From positions 272,956 through 336,955 of the forward strand of contig JBBHKE010002632.1 in the NCBI GenBank assembly GCA_037447655.1: a DNA stretch of 64,000 bases, written 5' to 3'. Source of the stretch: Zygnema cylindricum. Its lineage: Eukaryota; Streptophyta; Zygnematophyceae; Zygnematales; Zygnemataceae. The notes under the pieces are model-generated. The model searched no databases. It had not been told where the DNA came from and saw only the letters and a program-made list of their open reading frames with translations. The position numbers and the translations under genes are program-made. Within the stretch, counting starts at the first letter, position 1. Each line of letters opens with the position of its first letter. Shown here piece after piece: positions 54,633-64,000 of this stretch.

Positions 54633-56504
54633 GGGTGAGGTTCTATTAGATAAAAAATGTCATTGTTTACTAAAAATCGTATTGTTTCATACAGTGCCGT
54701 ACAACAAACAGAAATGCCAAAAAAACAAGCGAATGAGGAATTTGATTCTCCATGTTTATGGGCGTAAGCATGGACCGTCGGATGCATACTCGTATACGCC
54801 ATCGTCTGACACTTTCAGTTCGCAACAAGTGACCTGGAGTAGGTCAATTCTAAGCGCCTAAACGAATATCATCGTGCCTTGTGGAAAAGTAAACAAATAT
54901 CCACGACGACCGCGCAACCATGTGGGTACACGTCGCATATGATGTTGAAATTCAAGTATTTTCTAGGTCTAGAGATTGTAAAATAAAAGGCAAAAAAGAG
55001 ACGGTGATAGCCTGCCTCTAACTCTTCTCTCAAGTCCCCAAACTTGTCGCAATCACTGAAGACTGGAGGAGGAGTAAGAGCCATGGCTGCCTAGGTTGTC
55101 CAAAGAGGACAGGAAGGCCAATCTTGGTAGAGTTACAAAAGGTTTGACGGACCCAGGAATTGTTCCTGGTACCTATAGTAGTCCGTCACAGTAGAAGTTA
55201 GCTTTATCGTATAAGTCTAGGATCAGTACTAAGAAATATGGAGTTTGACAAATATATAAATAATTACACACAGACTTGTTCGTTTAACAGGAAATTGATA
55301 CGTAGTGCATAGATATAGTTTTAGATAGTACGGAGTACGATTTTATGTATTGTAAGAAACGAATACCGCGCATTTGTTTCGACCGCGAAACAAATACCGC
55401 GTGTCTATTTTCAACGGCTAGAAATATATCCGGTTTCGATCAGGCGGCCACGATAGGCGCCGCGATCGCGGAATATGTACTTTTGGCGTTTTACGGTCAT
55501 CGCCACGTTAAGGGACACGTGGCTGGTCAACATTGGATTGCGGCAACTCCGGATATTACGGGAACAAATCCGGATATGACATGTGTCGACATTTCGGCCA
55601 TGTTGTACGATGGTTGTATAGAAAGTATACCGACACTTGTACTTTTCTGTACGACACAGTAATGTGATTGGTGTCGTACGTCAGTTGATAGAGTTTAGAG
55701 AGAGATAGGACTTAGAAAATTTAGTAGGTAGTCGCCTCCCTCCAAAAGAGCTCTTGTACAAAAGGTCATCTTTGACCACTCATAACTTACTGCTCAAGGG
55801 AGCAAATTCAGAGATTATTTTTGCTGCAGACTCAAAGAAGTCCAGGCTACACAGAGGTGTTGTTGGTTAGAGTGTTTGTCTACCAAGGTGGCTGCATTTC
55901 TAAGAGAAAGTCAAAGTGAGGAATTTTATCCAAAACTCATATTCTAACTTTGCATTATGTGGTGGAACTGAGCACACAGAAAGTATTATTTCACAGGGGT
56001 GAAGTTGTAATGGGGTTCTGATTGTCAAGGGGTCAATCATTTGGGTTTCTATAAAGTTGGAGTCGGCACTACTTAGATAAGCTTCTTGTGAGCTACCTAC
56101 TTTGACGACTAATGGAGGTCTTAGAGTTTCATATGACATGTGCCTTCCGCTAGGCAGAATGCGAGGCCACCGAAAGCCGCAAGAAAATCTTTGATGGAGG
56201 ATATTGTTTCACGTTTCTGTTGTCATCCACTAACTATTTTGACATATTTGTACGCTTTTACAAATCTTAAGTTTCGTCCACCCATCTTTCGAGTCATTTT
56301 TTATCTTCGCAAGTACAAATATGTGGTCACAATTTGCTTTCAAAGATTCTTTGAAGATTTCTAAAATCATATTCATCTATAACGTGGACCAATCAAAGTG
56401 TGCTACGCAAATAAAATGTTGGTTACTGACCAGACACAATAGAACGATGGCTTCAGGAAATGAATATTTGACGTTTACTGAGACCGCCTAATGGAACAAC
56501 GCTC
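54633..56504. mobile_element. Harbinger-like TIR element (inner, F family) with extra internal sequence
   Basis: Left end GGGTGAGGTTCTATTAG; right end CTAATGGAACAACGCTC, a decayed inverse. TGA lies on both sides (54630-54632, 56505-56507). Both ends and about 120 bp of the right subterminal region match F1 at 28585-29330, including 'gaccgcctaatggaac' and the acaca(a/t)tgga block. It is over twice as long as F1 because of unrelated interior sequence (about 54870-56380) that holds short open frames on both strands. Confidence 0.65.
55345..55662 (+). CDS. Hypothetical 105-codon frame inside a TIR element
   Basis: The frame is locally GC-richer than its surroundings (for example around 55440-55490) and encodes a compact protein with several Cys, His and Trp residues, including ATIGAAIAEYVLLAFYGHRH and GQHWIAATPDITG. 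I recognise no domain. It could be a captured host exon or chance. The minus-strand frames at 54869-55084 and 55900-56139 nearby are of similar uncertain status. Confidence 0.3.
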   Translation: MYCKKRIPRICFDRETNTACLFSTARNISGFDQAATIGAAIAEYVLLAFYGHRHVKGHVAGQHWIAATPDITGTNPDMTCVDISAMLYDGCIESIPTLVLFCTTQ

Positions 56505-57241
56505 TGAGTTGATGTTCCGTCACGAAGAGTCTGTAATCCGCTTGTTATACATTGAGTGGCACCACATGGGTTTTGATCGGATATTTAAAATCTTAAAAAA
56601 AAAAATCACACCGACAAATTTCACTTCAAATCTTCACTTGCGCATAATACGACATAACTTTTGTACTTTCTCCAAACGCCAGTCTTTTACGCCGACTCAT
56701 TTTCTAGGGTTCCAGTATTTCGAACATGACGAAAATCCTTTGTCGGAAATAATGTGACGAAAGAAATTGCGCGACGAAGGACCGTTTTGAGATTACTTTT
56801 TTAATTTTCAGTTGCATTTTGAAAAGTACATACCATGTGCAAATTTCGTCGATTTTCGTTGGTTTTCTATCGTGACACGTAGCTTATTCGTCTAGTGTGT
56901 CACGATTAATTTTTTTTCTGTATCTGCCAACCCACCTCCTACAGGTACGTTGGCAGCTACAGAGGAAAATGAAGTGAACGCCTCGTGGATGAACATCCGA
57001 CGGTCACTATTACCTCTAAGACCTTTAGAGAGTATTCGCAAGATTCCCTGTAATGTTGTTTCGCGTATAAAAACAAAATAAGCGGTACGGTTTGGTACGG
57101 ATAGTCGCGGAATTTGGTAAACTACCCCACTTTTCGATTGATGGAACTTGACCCTTAACTCTAATTATTTTTTTTCATTTTTGTACCCTAAATATTTCTT
57201 AACTCTTATTACAATTTGAGGTGTACTGTACATGAAAGGTA

Positions 57242-57440
57242 CACCATGAATCGTTATTAGCCTTATGTACGCTATATCTATACCCCAAAATTTTGACATT
57301 GATACCTTAAATATAATAAATTACACTATTTAAGGACGTGGACCATAATGTGCCACGTCTCCTAGCACTAAATAAGAATGAATGACGCTAATTTTTTCTT
57401 TACACTAATAATTTCTATACGCCAATAACGATTCAAGGTG
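57242..57440. mobile_element. 199 bp TA-target MITE (copy G2)
   Basis: CACCATGAATCGTTATTAG at the left and the inverse of CACCTTGAATCGTTATTGG at the right, with TA on both sides (57240-57241, 57441-57442). The interior 'gtggaccataatgtgccacgtctc' is the reverse complement of the start of the 18257 element. It is the most compact member here. Confidence 0.85.
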
Positions 57441-57681
57441 TAATTCAGTACAATCGTTTTAGTGAAACAGCGCCAATAGCGCGATTTTTTGACCAGATGA
57501 GAATCGGACGGTTAGAGGCTATGCTGACGTTGTTGTTCGATACAAAAATTTGGCGAATGGGACGCCATAAAAAATAAAAAAAATAAAATACGCCGCCAGC
57601 GCGCCACCCAAGACAAGTCTTATCGAAAAGCCAATAGAACATCCTAAATTGCGACACGTGGACCAGATCATAATTCTTTTA

Positions 57682-59915
57682 GGGTGCGTCTCCATGTGCC
57701 AAAGTAAGGGTTTTTTTCTGTTGTTTTCTTGTAAAACGTAGAGCCGTACCATGTAAGTTTCTGCTGTACAAAAAAATAGAAAAATGAGAAGTACATTTTG
57801 CGTCATCATCAAATTTTGAATGTACTACATGTTGTCGTCTTGTGTTCTTCGACCCACGGCCACGCCAAAAAATGTCATCTTCAAACTTTTATTTAAAAAA
57901 CAGGGACGATGTGTTTTAAAATAAAGTCTTTTCAAAAAACAAATAGGTACACGGATTAGCACGTGTAAAAAAATTCACAAAAATTTCAAACGAATTCAAT
58001 CGACAGCGAAAGGTACACTATTCGTTATATTTTGTCTGTTTGCGTTCAGGTATGACAAGGCAAAGTACACAATTTGTTAAGTTTTGTCCGTTTGCGCCAT
58101 GTACGGATTTTATTTCGCCAGGGGTCTCAAGATTTCGATGCCATTTCACGTCGAGCGGAGAAGCGACATAAAGGCAAAATGCATCTTCTTCAACCGTGAA
58201 ACCATAATTTAAAAGTAGGTGACCGTACGCCCATACAATATGTCTATTGTACGCAAAACATACAATATGCCTTTAAGACCCATATTGTATTGGCCACAAA
58301 ATGAAATAAAATAGGAACAGGGTTGAGTTGCACATCGATCGATAGAGAATTAACGACATGTCCAAAATTTGAAATAAAATCGGACAAAAAAATAAAAAAT
58401 TCTTTGAGTTTTGAGGGACTTTTATTTAAACCGTCAGATTTGGACGATGAGACGCTCGCTGATCAAAGTAGGCGATTTAAAAAGATCACATGAAAAGCCC
58501 GTAACACAACTTACGAGAGGACAATCTGTCATATTAGCGTCTGCAATTTTGAGGGCCACACTAAATAAAGTCTCAAATTGACCAACCAGGCAGTATGGGA
58601 CGATAAAAAAAAAAATTACCACACTGCCAAAAAAATTACCAAAACCTACGGACCAACCCCGTTGGTGGCTGCAAAACAACTTTTCGAAAAGCTATGAACT
58701 GTCCGTACTCTCTCTCTCGTCTCACTCTCACCGCTCTCCACCGCGCTCATTTTAACTCCATCGCAATTATTTGAAATCTTTGAAAAAAAAAATTGGATCT
58801 TTGAAAAAAAAAATGTCGGTTGCAAAAATGCTTACACTAATATAGGTCCGTACAAAATCTGACAAATCGTACAAAAATCGAACGTTCACACGGTCGAAAC
58901 GTGGCCGTCAGACGAATATGTGTGAATGGGATTTTTTACGACATGGTTTTTTTCCCTTTTTAGAACGCACATTCTCATGCGTCCGCGGTTACTAAAACTA
59001 ATTTATTGTATTTTTTAATTTAAAAAGGTACATTTATGTATGGTCTGACACTGACCGTACACCACTCTATTTAAGAGACAACGTACTTTCATTTTTTACG
59101 GTACTTGGAAAATAACCCTAATTAGAGTGATGAAAAATATAGAATAAACTACGCTATTTGCGAATTTAAAAAAAACCGAAAAGGAATTAGCCGACACTAC
59201 GCTAATAGCGATTGGCGGTGCAGTGAACTAGAGAACCGCATATAGTGATTCCTTACATTTAATGCAATGTTGGGATGTTGCCTTAACTGTATTCCTTTCT
59301 TTGGCAATTTTTAGTTTGTGGCCGGTTTGCTGGATCTGTAATCTACTTTTTTTTTTTTTTTTCCCATGGTTCAATCACGGTAGAAATTTTGTTTGGTTGC
59401 CCGTCCGCGTTTTTTTTTTGTTTTTCCCGGTTTTTTTTCCCACGGAATGTCATCCTACGCCATGTCAGTTCGCTAAAAAAATTCGTCCGGGCGGCGTGCG
59501 CTGTACTTTGATCTTACGTCAAATTCGGACGTTTGTACAGGAGTGTGCACGACGCACACACATACAGTATGCCTACGTTGCGCGAGTTTTGTGCAAAGTT
59601 TTGTGCGCCTACCAAAGGCCTACCATAAAAAAGCCTACTTTTGAACTATGCGTGAAACGGCACAGGCTAGAAGGCGGTACGTCTACAATGTCACGAAAAC
59701 TTATGCGACGTCACAAGCTGCTACAAAAATAACGTGCGTTATCACAGATTGTAGACGTTGACAGCCGTCACGGGCATTGTCAGCGTATACAATCGTCACA
59801 CGCTTAAGTAACTATGTCGTTGTTACACATAGGGACACCCGAAATCCGGGTCCGCCGGATCTGCGCTAAAAAACAAAGTTTTTTCTCTAAGTTTAATGTA
59901 CATGGAGACGCACCC
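57682..59915. mobile_element. PIF/Harbinger-like TIR element, long copy (E5)
   Basis: Ends GGGTGCGTCTCCATGTG and inverted TACATGGAGACGCACCC, perfect TTA duplication (57679-57681, 59916-59918). Both ends match the interior of the element at 17090, including 'ccggatctgcgctaaa' near 59855. Extra length comes partly from an embedded TA-target fragment (about 58780-59222) and unexplained sequence around 58200-58780, where 'catacaatatg' palindromes occur. No transposase frame. Confidence 0.85.
58780..59222. mobile_element. Truncated TA-target element inside E5
   Basis: Reverse complement of much of the 43903-44440 element, from 'cgattggcggtg' at the right through the 'ctgacactgaccgtac' block and the 'gacaaatcgtac' block. 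The left terminal repeat is missing. Confidence 0.7.
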
Positions 59916-59918
59916 TTA

Positions 59919-60180
59919 GAAAAATATATAAATAAAACATAAACTAAACGCGGTAACATCGTAGCCGTCGATTGAGATACGCTACACACCGTAAAAAAAG
60001 TTAAAACGTCATCAGACTTAACGTTTTCGACGACGTTTACAGCGTTTCCCATCGCCGCATGTCGTTTTTTTTTGGCGCGCAACATCACAGATATCGTTCT
60101 ATGGGTGTAAAATAGACGCCTCAAATTGTCGTATTCGTTTCAAATATATGTCTACCGAAGTCACACTATTTGAAATTCAT
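59919..60180. other. Upstream region of the third desiccation-gene copy
   Basis: No coding frame supported. It contains clustered 'aaaacgtcatc' and 'gacgtttacagcg' words of ACGT-core type. Whether these act as stress-responsive sites cannot be told from sequence alone. Confidence 0.3.
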
Positions 60181-60188
60181 TATAAATA
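60181..60188 (+). promoter_or_regulatory. Possible TATA box of the third copy
   Basis: TATAAATA lies about 160 bp before the ATG at 60349. The intervening leader is a GA-rich tract (about 60250-60340), which is common in plant 5' UTRs. Confidence 0.45.
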
Positions 60189-60348
60189 GAGAGGCATTAT
60201 TTGAAGGGAAGCATCAAAAGACAAAACAAAAATTCGAGTGTATCTTGAGAAGTCGAGAGAGACAGAGAGGGAGAGAGAGGGAGCGAGAAAGAAAGAGAGG
60301 GAACAAAAGAACAAAAGAGAGGGAGAGAGACCAAGAGAGGAATATACA

Positions 60349-62896
60349 ATGGCATCAACTTTCATCTTGTTTTATGTTATAGTTTCAGTTTTATCCGTAA
60401 CCTTTATTTTGCCTTCTTTGGCTCAACTTCCCACAGCCCCACCGGCTCCCGGAGTTCCCTTGGGAGAAAAAGACCTATTTCAAGTAAGATTTGAAGTATA
60501 AGTATAGCTTTTTGAGTATCTATTCTCACGTTAAACCCTAAATTATTTTATATAAAATCTAATATCTAACATGTCCAACCTTCAAGTATTACATGAAGCT
60601 CCAAAACATTCACATATTCAATATTTTTTTTGAAGGTTTTTGTAAATTAAATAATTTTTCTGTTTCAGTTCAAATCCGCATGTTGTATTTTATATAAAAT
60701 GGATGCGGGAATAAATTTAAAGAACATTTTAAACAAACTTACCCACCCAAACATAAAAACTTGGATGTTTTTTCTTTTTTTTTTTTGGCCTGAAAATGGC
60801 TATCAATTGAAATCATGAAAAATAAAGAACAAAAATAAATCTTCGAATAAGGTTAGATTGAAGTTAAGGCGACAGTTTTTTTCTCTTATGATATTTGATT
60901 AAATGATATCCATTACATTTTTCCCGGGGCATAATTTATCAGCTTGCCCTAAATTTGGAGTATTTGGAGGCCGAATTTTATCTATTTTCCGCATTTGGAG
61001 TCGGATTAGACGCATTTGCACCCAATTTGACCGGAGGAGGCCCTCCTCCTATTGGAGGGAGAAAGGCGAATTTGTCCGTGAATGTGGAAAAAATCGCGGT
61101 GATGCTCGGGTTTCAAGAAATCGGCCATGTCCGGTAATGCCTATCTACCTTAAATTCTAATTATGGAGTTTTGAAATTTTAGTACTGATTCATCTATGTT
61201 AAAAAAGGGTTAGTAATAGGGACACACTTTGTCTTCTAAATGTTAAATGCATTGAATTTTTTTGAAGTCATGATAGGACTATTGTCAACATGCAAACAAA
61301 CATAATGCTTGTTTTAAGAACAATCTCCGAAATCTGTAGTATTTTTAACTACAATCCATTTTGATCATTAACGACAAATCCAAAACTAGTTGCGTTCATT
61401 TAAATTGGTTCCCCAATTCCTTTGCGTTTGTATATCCTAATAAATTCGTCAAAAGTACAATTGCTCTTTTAAGTAAGTTACTAGTCGAATAATCCCACGC
61501 ACATCCCATTTATTCATTAACGAAAACCTTAAATCCAACATATCGTCTATTTTTAGTTTAGCAGAAAACCCCACTCCATATTCCTGCTTTTTTCGTCAGT
61601 TAAAGAGCTTTTAATACTCCGTTTCCACCACATCCAAAGGTCTTAATTAAATTAATGTGATTTGATGTAAATTTCATTAATAGTCTACTGCTAACAATAA
61701 ACGAACAAATATCAGTAGCCCCAGTCTCAATCACGGTCTCAGTTTCAGTTGCAATCTATCAAATTGTCAATATCAATTCTTCACGAAAAATCAATTGCAA
61801 TGTTAAGGTAATCTCAAACCTCAACCTCTAGCTTTTATCAGAATGTGAACCTCAACCTCAATTTAATTTCAGAAGTTCAATCATTGACAATGTCAATGCT
61901 AATCTTCATATCATTCTCTGTCCTAAACTCATGTTCATGTCAAACTCAACCTCAAAGTCAAAAGGCAGTCAATCAAGTGCATGTCAATTTCAACATCCAC
62001 ATTCAGGATCTTAAATCACAATGCCGATGTTGTAGTCTAACCTCAATATTAATCTGTTTCTTAATATCAATCTCGATCTCAACCTCAACAGTTAAAATAA
62101 TGACAATGTCAACATCATCCCAATCACATGTCAATGTCAATGTCGTACCCTTTATCTCAACCTAAATTGATGACTTAATGTCAATCTCGTTCTTAGTTTG
62201 TTCTTAAATCTTAGTTGCTTTCTAATCTCAATCTCAATCTTAATTGATTTCATACTCTCAATCTTAACTTCAATGTCAACTGGTTAATATCAATCGTGAT
62301 GTCAATGTCAGAGCTTTAACAATCTTTATCGATGTCTTAATGTGAATTTCAGCCCAATCGCAATCTCAACATCAATCTCCATGTCAATGTCTTAGTCTTA
62401 TCTTCTTAATCGAAGTGATAACTTTTTCTCATTCACTTCCTCCCTCCCTCCCTCCCTCTCTCCTCCCTTACCCTTTTCCTCTATCCCTCTCCCTATGCCT
62501 CTGCCTCTGTCCTCGACCCTCTCTCTCTCTCTCTCCCTTTCCCTCTTCCCCTCCCTTATCCCTGCCCTCTACCTCACTCTCTCGCTGTCTCCCTCTTTCT
62601 CTCTCCCTCTCCCTCACCAGCTTCGCGATCGCCTTGACGGTTCCGGTACCATCGACGACGAAAACATCGTAGTTCCGAAAATTCTCGGAGCCGAGATGAA
62701 TACGACAACAAACATTCTCTCGGCCAATTGGGACTCTCTATCCTTCGCCCGAAATCCCGCCCAAACTCTCTCCATTGTGTACGGAACTGGAAGTCCCTCA
62801 ATTCCCGGAGGATTTTGGCCCAAAGGGGCTACTGGCAATATCGCTAACTACTACCTCACCCACCCCTCTGATGCTATTGGGCAGCCCTTGGAGTGA
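60349..62896 (+). pseudogene. PCC13-62-like desiccation protein copy lacking exons 3 and 4
   Basis: Exon 1 (60349-60483) gives a signal peptide ending ILPSLA|Q and PPAPGVPLGEKDLFQ. Exon 2 (60943-61133) gives LNLEYLEAEFYLF, TGGGPPPIGGRKANL and QEIGHVR, with the same splice positions and length as the intact gene. The last exon (62621-62896) keeps LRDRLDGSGTIDDEN, VPKILGAE and ARNPAQTLSIVYG to a stop. I find no trace of exons 3 and 4 (358 bp in the intact gene) between 61134 and 62620. Exon 2 ends in phase 2 and the last exon begins in phase 0, so a direct splice shifts frame and stops after about 17 codons. Coding parts are well conserved, so the loss may be fairly recent. Confidence 0.85.
61690..62410 (+). 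repeat. Degenerate TCAAT-type hexamer repeat in the last intron
   Basis: Same drifting six-base pattern as in intron 4 of the intact gene ('aatctcaatctcaatctt', 'caatgtcaatgtc'). It is followed by a long pyrimidine tract (about 62430-62618, CCCTCTCC-type) that runs straight into the CACCAG acceptor. Confidence 0.7.
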
Positions 62897-63448
62897 GAAG
62901 GGGGAGGGAGAAGGACAGCCTGAGGAGGGAGAGGGAGGAAAGTGGCAGAGGAAGGAGAGAAGGAGGGACTGGGGCTGAGGCTCTCTGTACCATAATATCA
63001 CTGACGTAGCTTCTTTTTTAAGATGGAGAATAGAATTGCTTGGTTTTGAAATGAATGGTTTTTGGTTGAATTTTGTACATACAGATAAGATCTGTATTCT
63101 ACTTTTACTCTTGATTCTTTAAGGGCTGTATCTCTGATGTTTTGGAGGACTTTTTTAGAAACTTTTAATCTTCTAAAAGTCGAAGGAAAGGTGGATGTCG
63201 AAGATTTTTTTCGGGATTTTTACTGTGTATTTTTGAAGATTTTAGGGTTTTAGTATAGTATTTTAATATAGTACGATCAAAGTATTTTTATTCGTACTTT
63301 TACTCTGGTTTTAGATTCTTTAGATTGTGTTTTTCTCCGTAACCCTTTCGAACTGTGGAATTTTGTGTTTGGTTTTGCGATATTTTAAATTTTCTTTGAA
63401 GGAACGTGTACTTATAAGCTGCCTCTTTGTATGTAAATTTCGTTCTTT
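62897..63448. other. 3' flank of the third copy without a gene
   Basis: G/A-rich after the stop codon, then T-rich. No coding frame supported. Confidence 0.3.
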
Positions 63449-63594
63449 ATTACCTTTTTTGGTCTATTATCTTTGGTAACTGAGACTGTTTAAAAAAAAT
63501 TTAAGAAATAAAAAAAAAAAATATTACCTTTTTTGGTCTATTATCTTTGGTAACTGAGACTGTTTAAAAAAATTTAAGAAATAAAAAAAAGGAA
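63449..63594 (+). repeat. Two tandem copies of a 74 bp unit
   Basis: ATTACCTTTTTTGGTCTATT and onward is repeated at 63449-63522 and 63523-63594, nearly identical and separated only by A-run length. Confidence 0.85.
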
Positions 63595-63735
63595 CTTCCC
63601 CTCCTTTCCGAGATTCCTCTAATTTTGTCTAGTACGCTCCTTTTCCTGTTCATCTTTTTGCTCTGTTTTGTTTGTCCTTTTTCCTTAAAATTTGCTTGAC
63701 ATTGATAACATTGATAGATATTTATGGACACATCT

Positions 63736-63915
63736 CCCAATATTGATGGACATTGCTCAACATTTTCTTGATATTGATGGACATTGCTCAACATTTTCTT
63801 GATATTGATGAACATTGCTCAACATTTTCTTGATATTGATGGACATTGCTCAGCATTTTCTTGATATTGATGGATATTGCTCAACATTTTCTTGATATTG
63901 ATGGACATTGATTGG
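63736..63915 (+). repeat. 31 bp minisatellite
   Basis: Five to six copies of a 31 bp unit beginning TTGATATTGATGGACATTGC, with one or two substitutions each. The sequence after it to 64000 keeps 'acattgcttgatgg' words, so the array decays toward the window edge. Confidence 0.88.
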
Positions 63916-64000
63916 AATTGCAATACTTTCACGGCATTGATGCACATTCTTGACATTGCTTGATGGTGCTTGACATTCTAGACATTTATGGACAGTGATT

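Larger units (their letters stand above)
54570..57154. mobile_element. Harbinger-like TIR element (outer, F family)
   Basis: Ends GGGTCAAGTTCCATC and inverted GATGGAACTTGACCC, flanked by TAA and TTA (54567-54569, 57155-57157). Its own sequence surrounds a second F-family element at 54633-56504. The right part (56505-57154) has a 'tgtcacgattaat'-type region and no coding frame. Confidence 0.72.
54113..57223. mobile_element. TA-target TIR element hosting two nested Harbinger-like elements (copy G1)
   Basis: Left end CACCGCGAATCGTAATTAG, right end the inverse of CACCTCAAATTGTAATAAG, both bordered by TA (54111-54112, 57224-57225). Most of its length is the insertion 54570-57154; without it the element is about 520 bp, similar to the copy at 43903. 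Confidence 0.72.

Noticed and set aside
62415-62672. Leu/Ser/Pro frame before the last exon of the third desiccation copy
   Set aside because: It is the pyrimidine tract ahead of the splice acceptor and has no counterpart in the intact paralogue.
63736-63915. CRISPR-like array
   Set aside because: The 31 bp units are directly adjacent with no spacers, in a plant-type genome.

Overview
The window looks like repeat-dense nuclear DNA from a green plant (streptophyte). The evidence is a desiccation-related PCC13-62 / ferritin-like gene with GT-AG introns, Ty1-copia and Ty3-chromovirus elements, and primer-binding sites that match the plant-type initiator methionine tRNA (tRNA-iMet). A non-flowering lineage is possible, but the sequence does not settle the taxon. 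No rRNA gene, tRNA gene, CRISPR array or bacterial-type operon is visible.

Only one host gene looks intact: a five-exon PCC13-62-like gene at 19382-22044 (319 aa, signal peptide). A tandem duplication directly downstream left a broken second copy of its last exon (23598-23857). A third, diverged copy at 60349-62896 keeps exons 1, 2 and 5 but has lost exons 3 and 4 and no longer splices in frame. A proline-rich, extensin-like coding tract on the minus strand (38616 down to about 37534) continues as related purine-rich blocks to about 26640 and is cut up by retroelement insertions.

Layout: 1-1020 alternating purine/pyrimidine blocks; 1434-2387 PIF/Harbinger-like element; 2771-10476 non-autonomous LTR element on the plus strand with an inverted gag triplication and a hAT element in its 3' LTR; 11565-18163 degraded Ty1-copia (minus) with a Harbinger-like element in its 5' LTR; 18257-18927 TA-target TIR element; 19382-24775 desiccation gene and duplication; 24776-26123 satellites; 26640-31477 purine-rich blocks, Harbinger-like elements and a solo LTR; 31612-37129 second Ty1-copia (minus); 37534-38616 proline-rich pseudogene; 40352-44524 short non-autonomous LTR element (minus); 44840-53566 Harbinger-like element split by a young Ty3 chromovirus (45227-53008); 54113-57440 nested TIR elements; 57682-59915 Harbinger-like element; 60349-62896 third desiccation copy; 63449-63915 tandem repeats.

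The most interesting points are these. (a) Three LTR families appear to prime from the anticodon half of tRNA-iMet, while two others use its 3' end. (b) The copia at 31612-37129 has its gag start codon inside the LTR, and its primer-binding site is a duplicated, coding 15-mer. (c) The Ty3 element carries a G GGA AAC slippery heptamer exactly where gag must shift -1 into protease. (d) Nested insertions with readable empty sites give an order of events. (e) The hAT element contains a C39-palindrome-G32 foldback.
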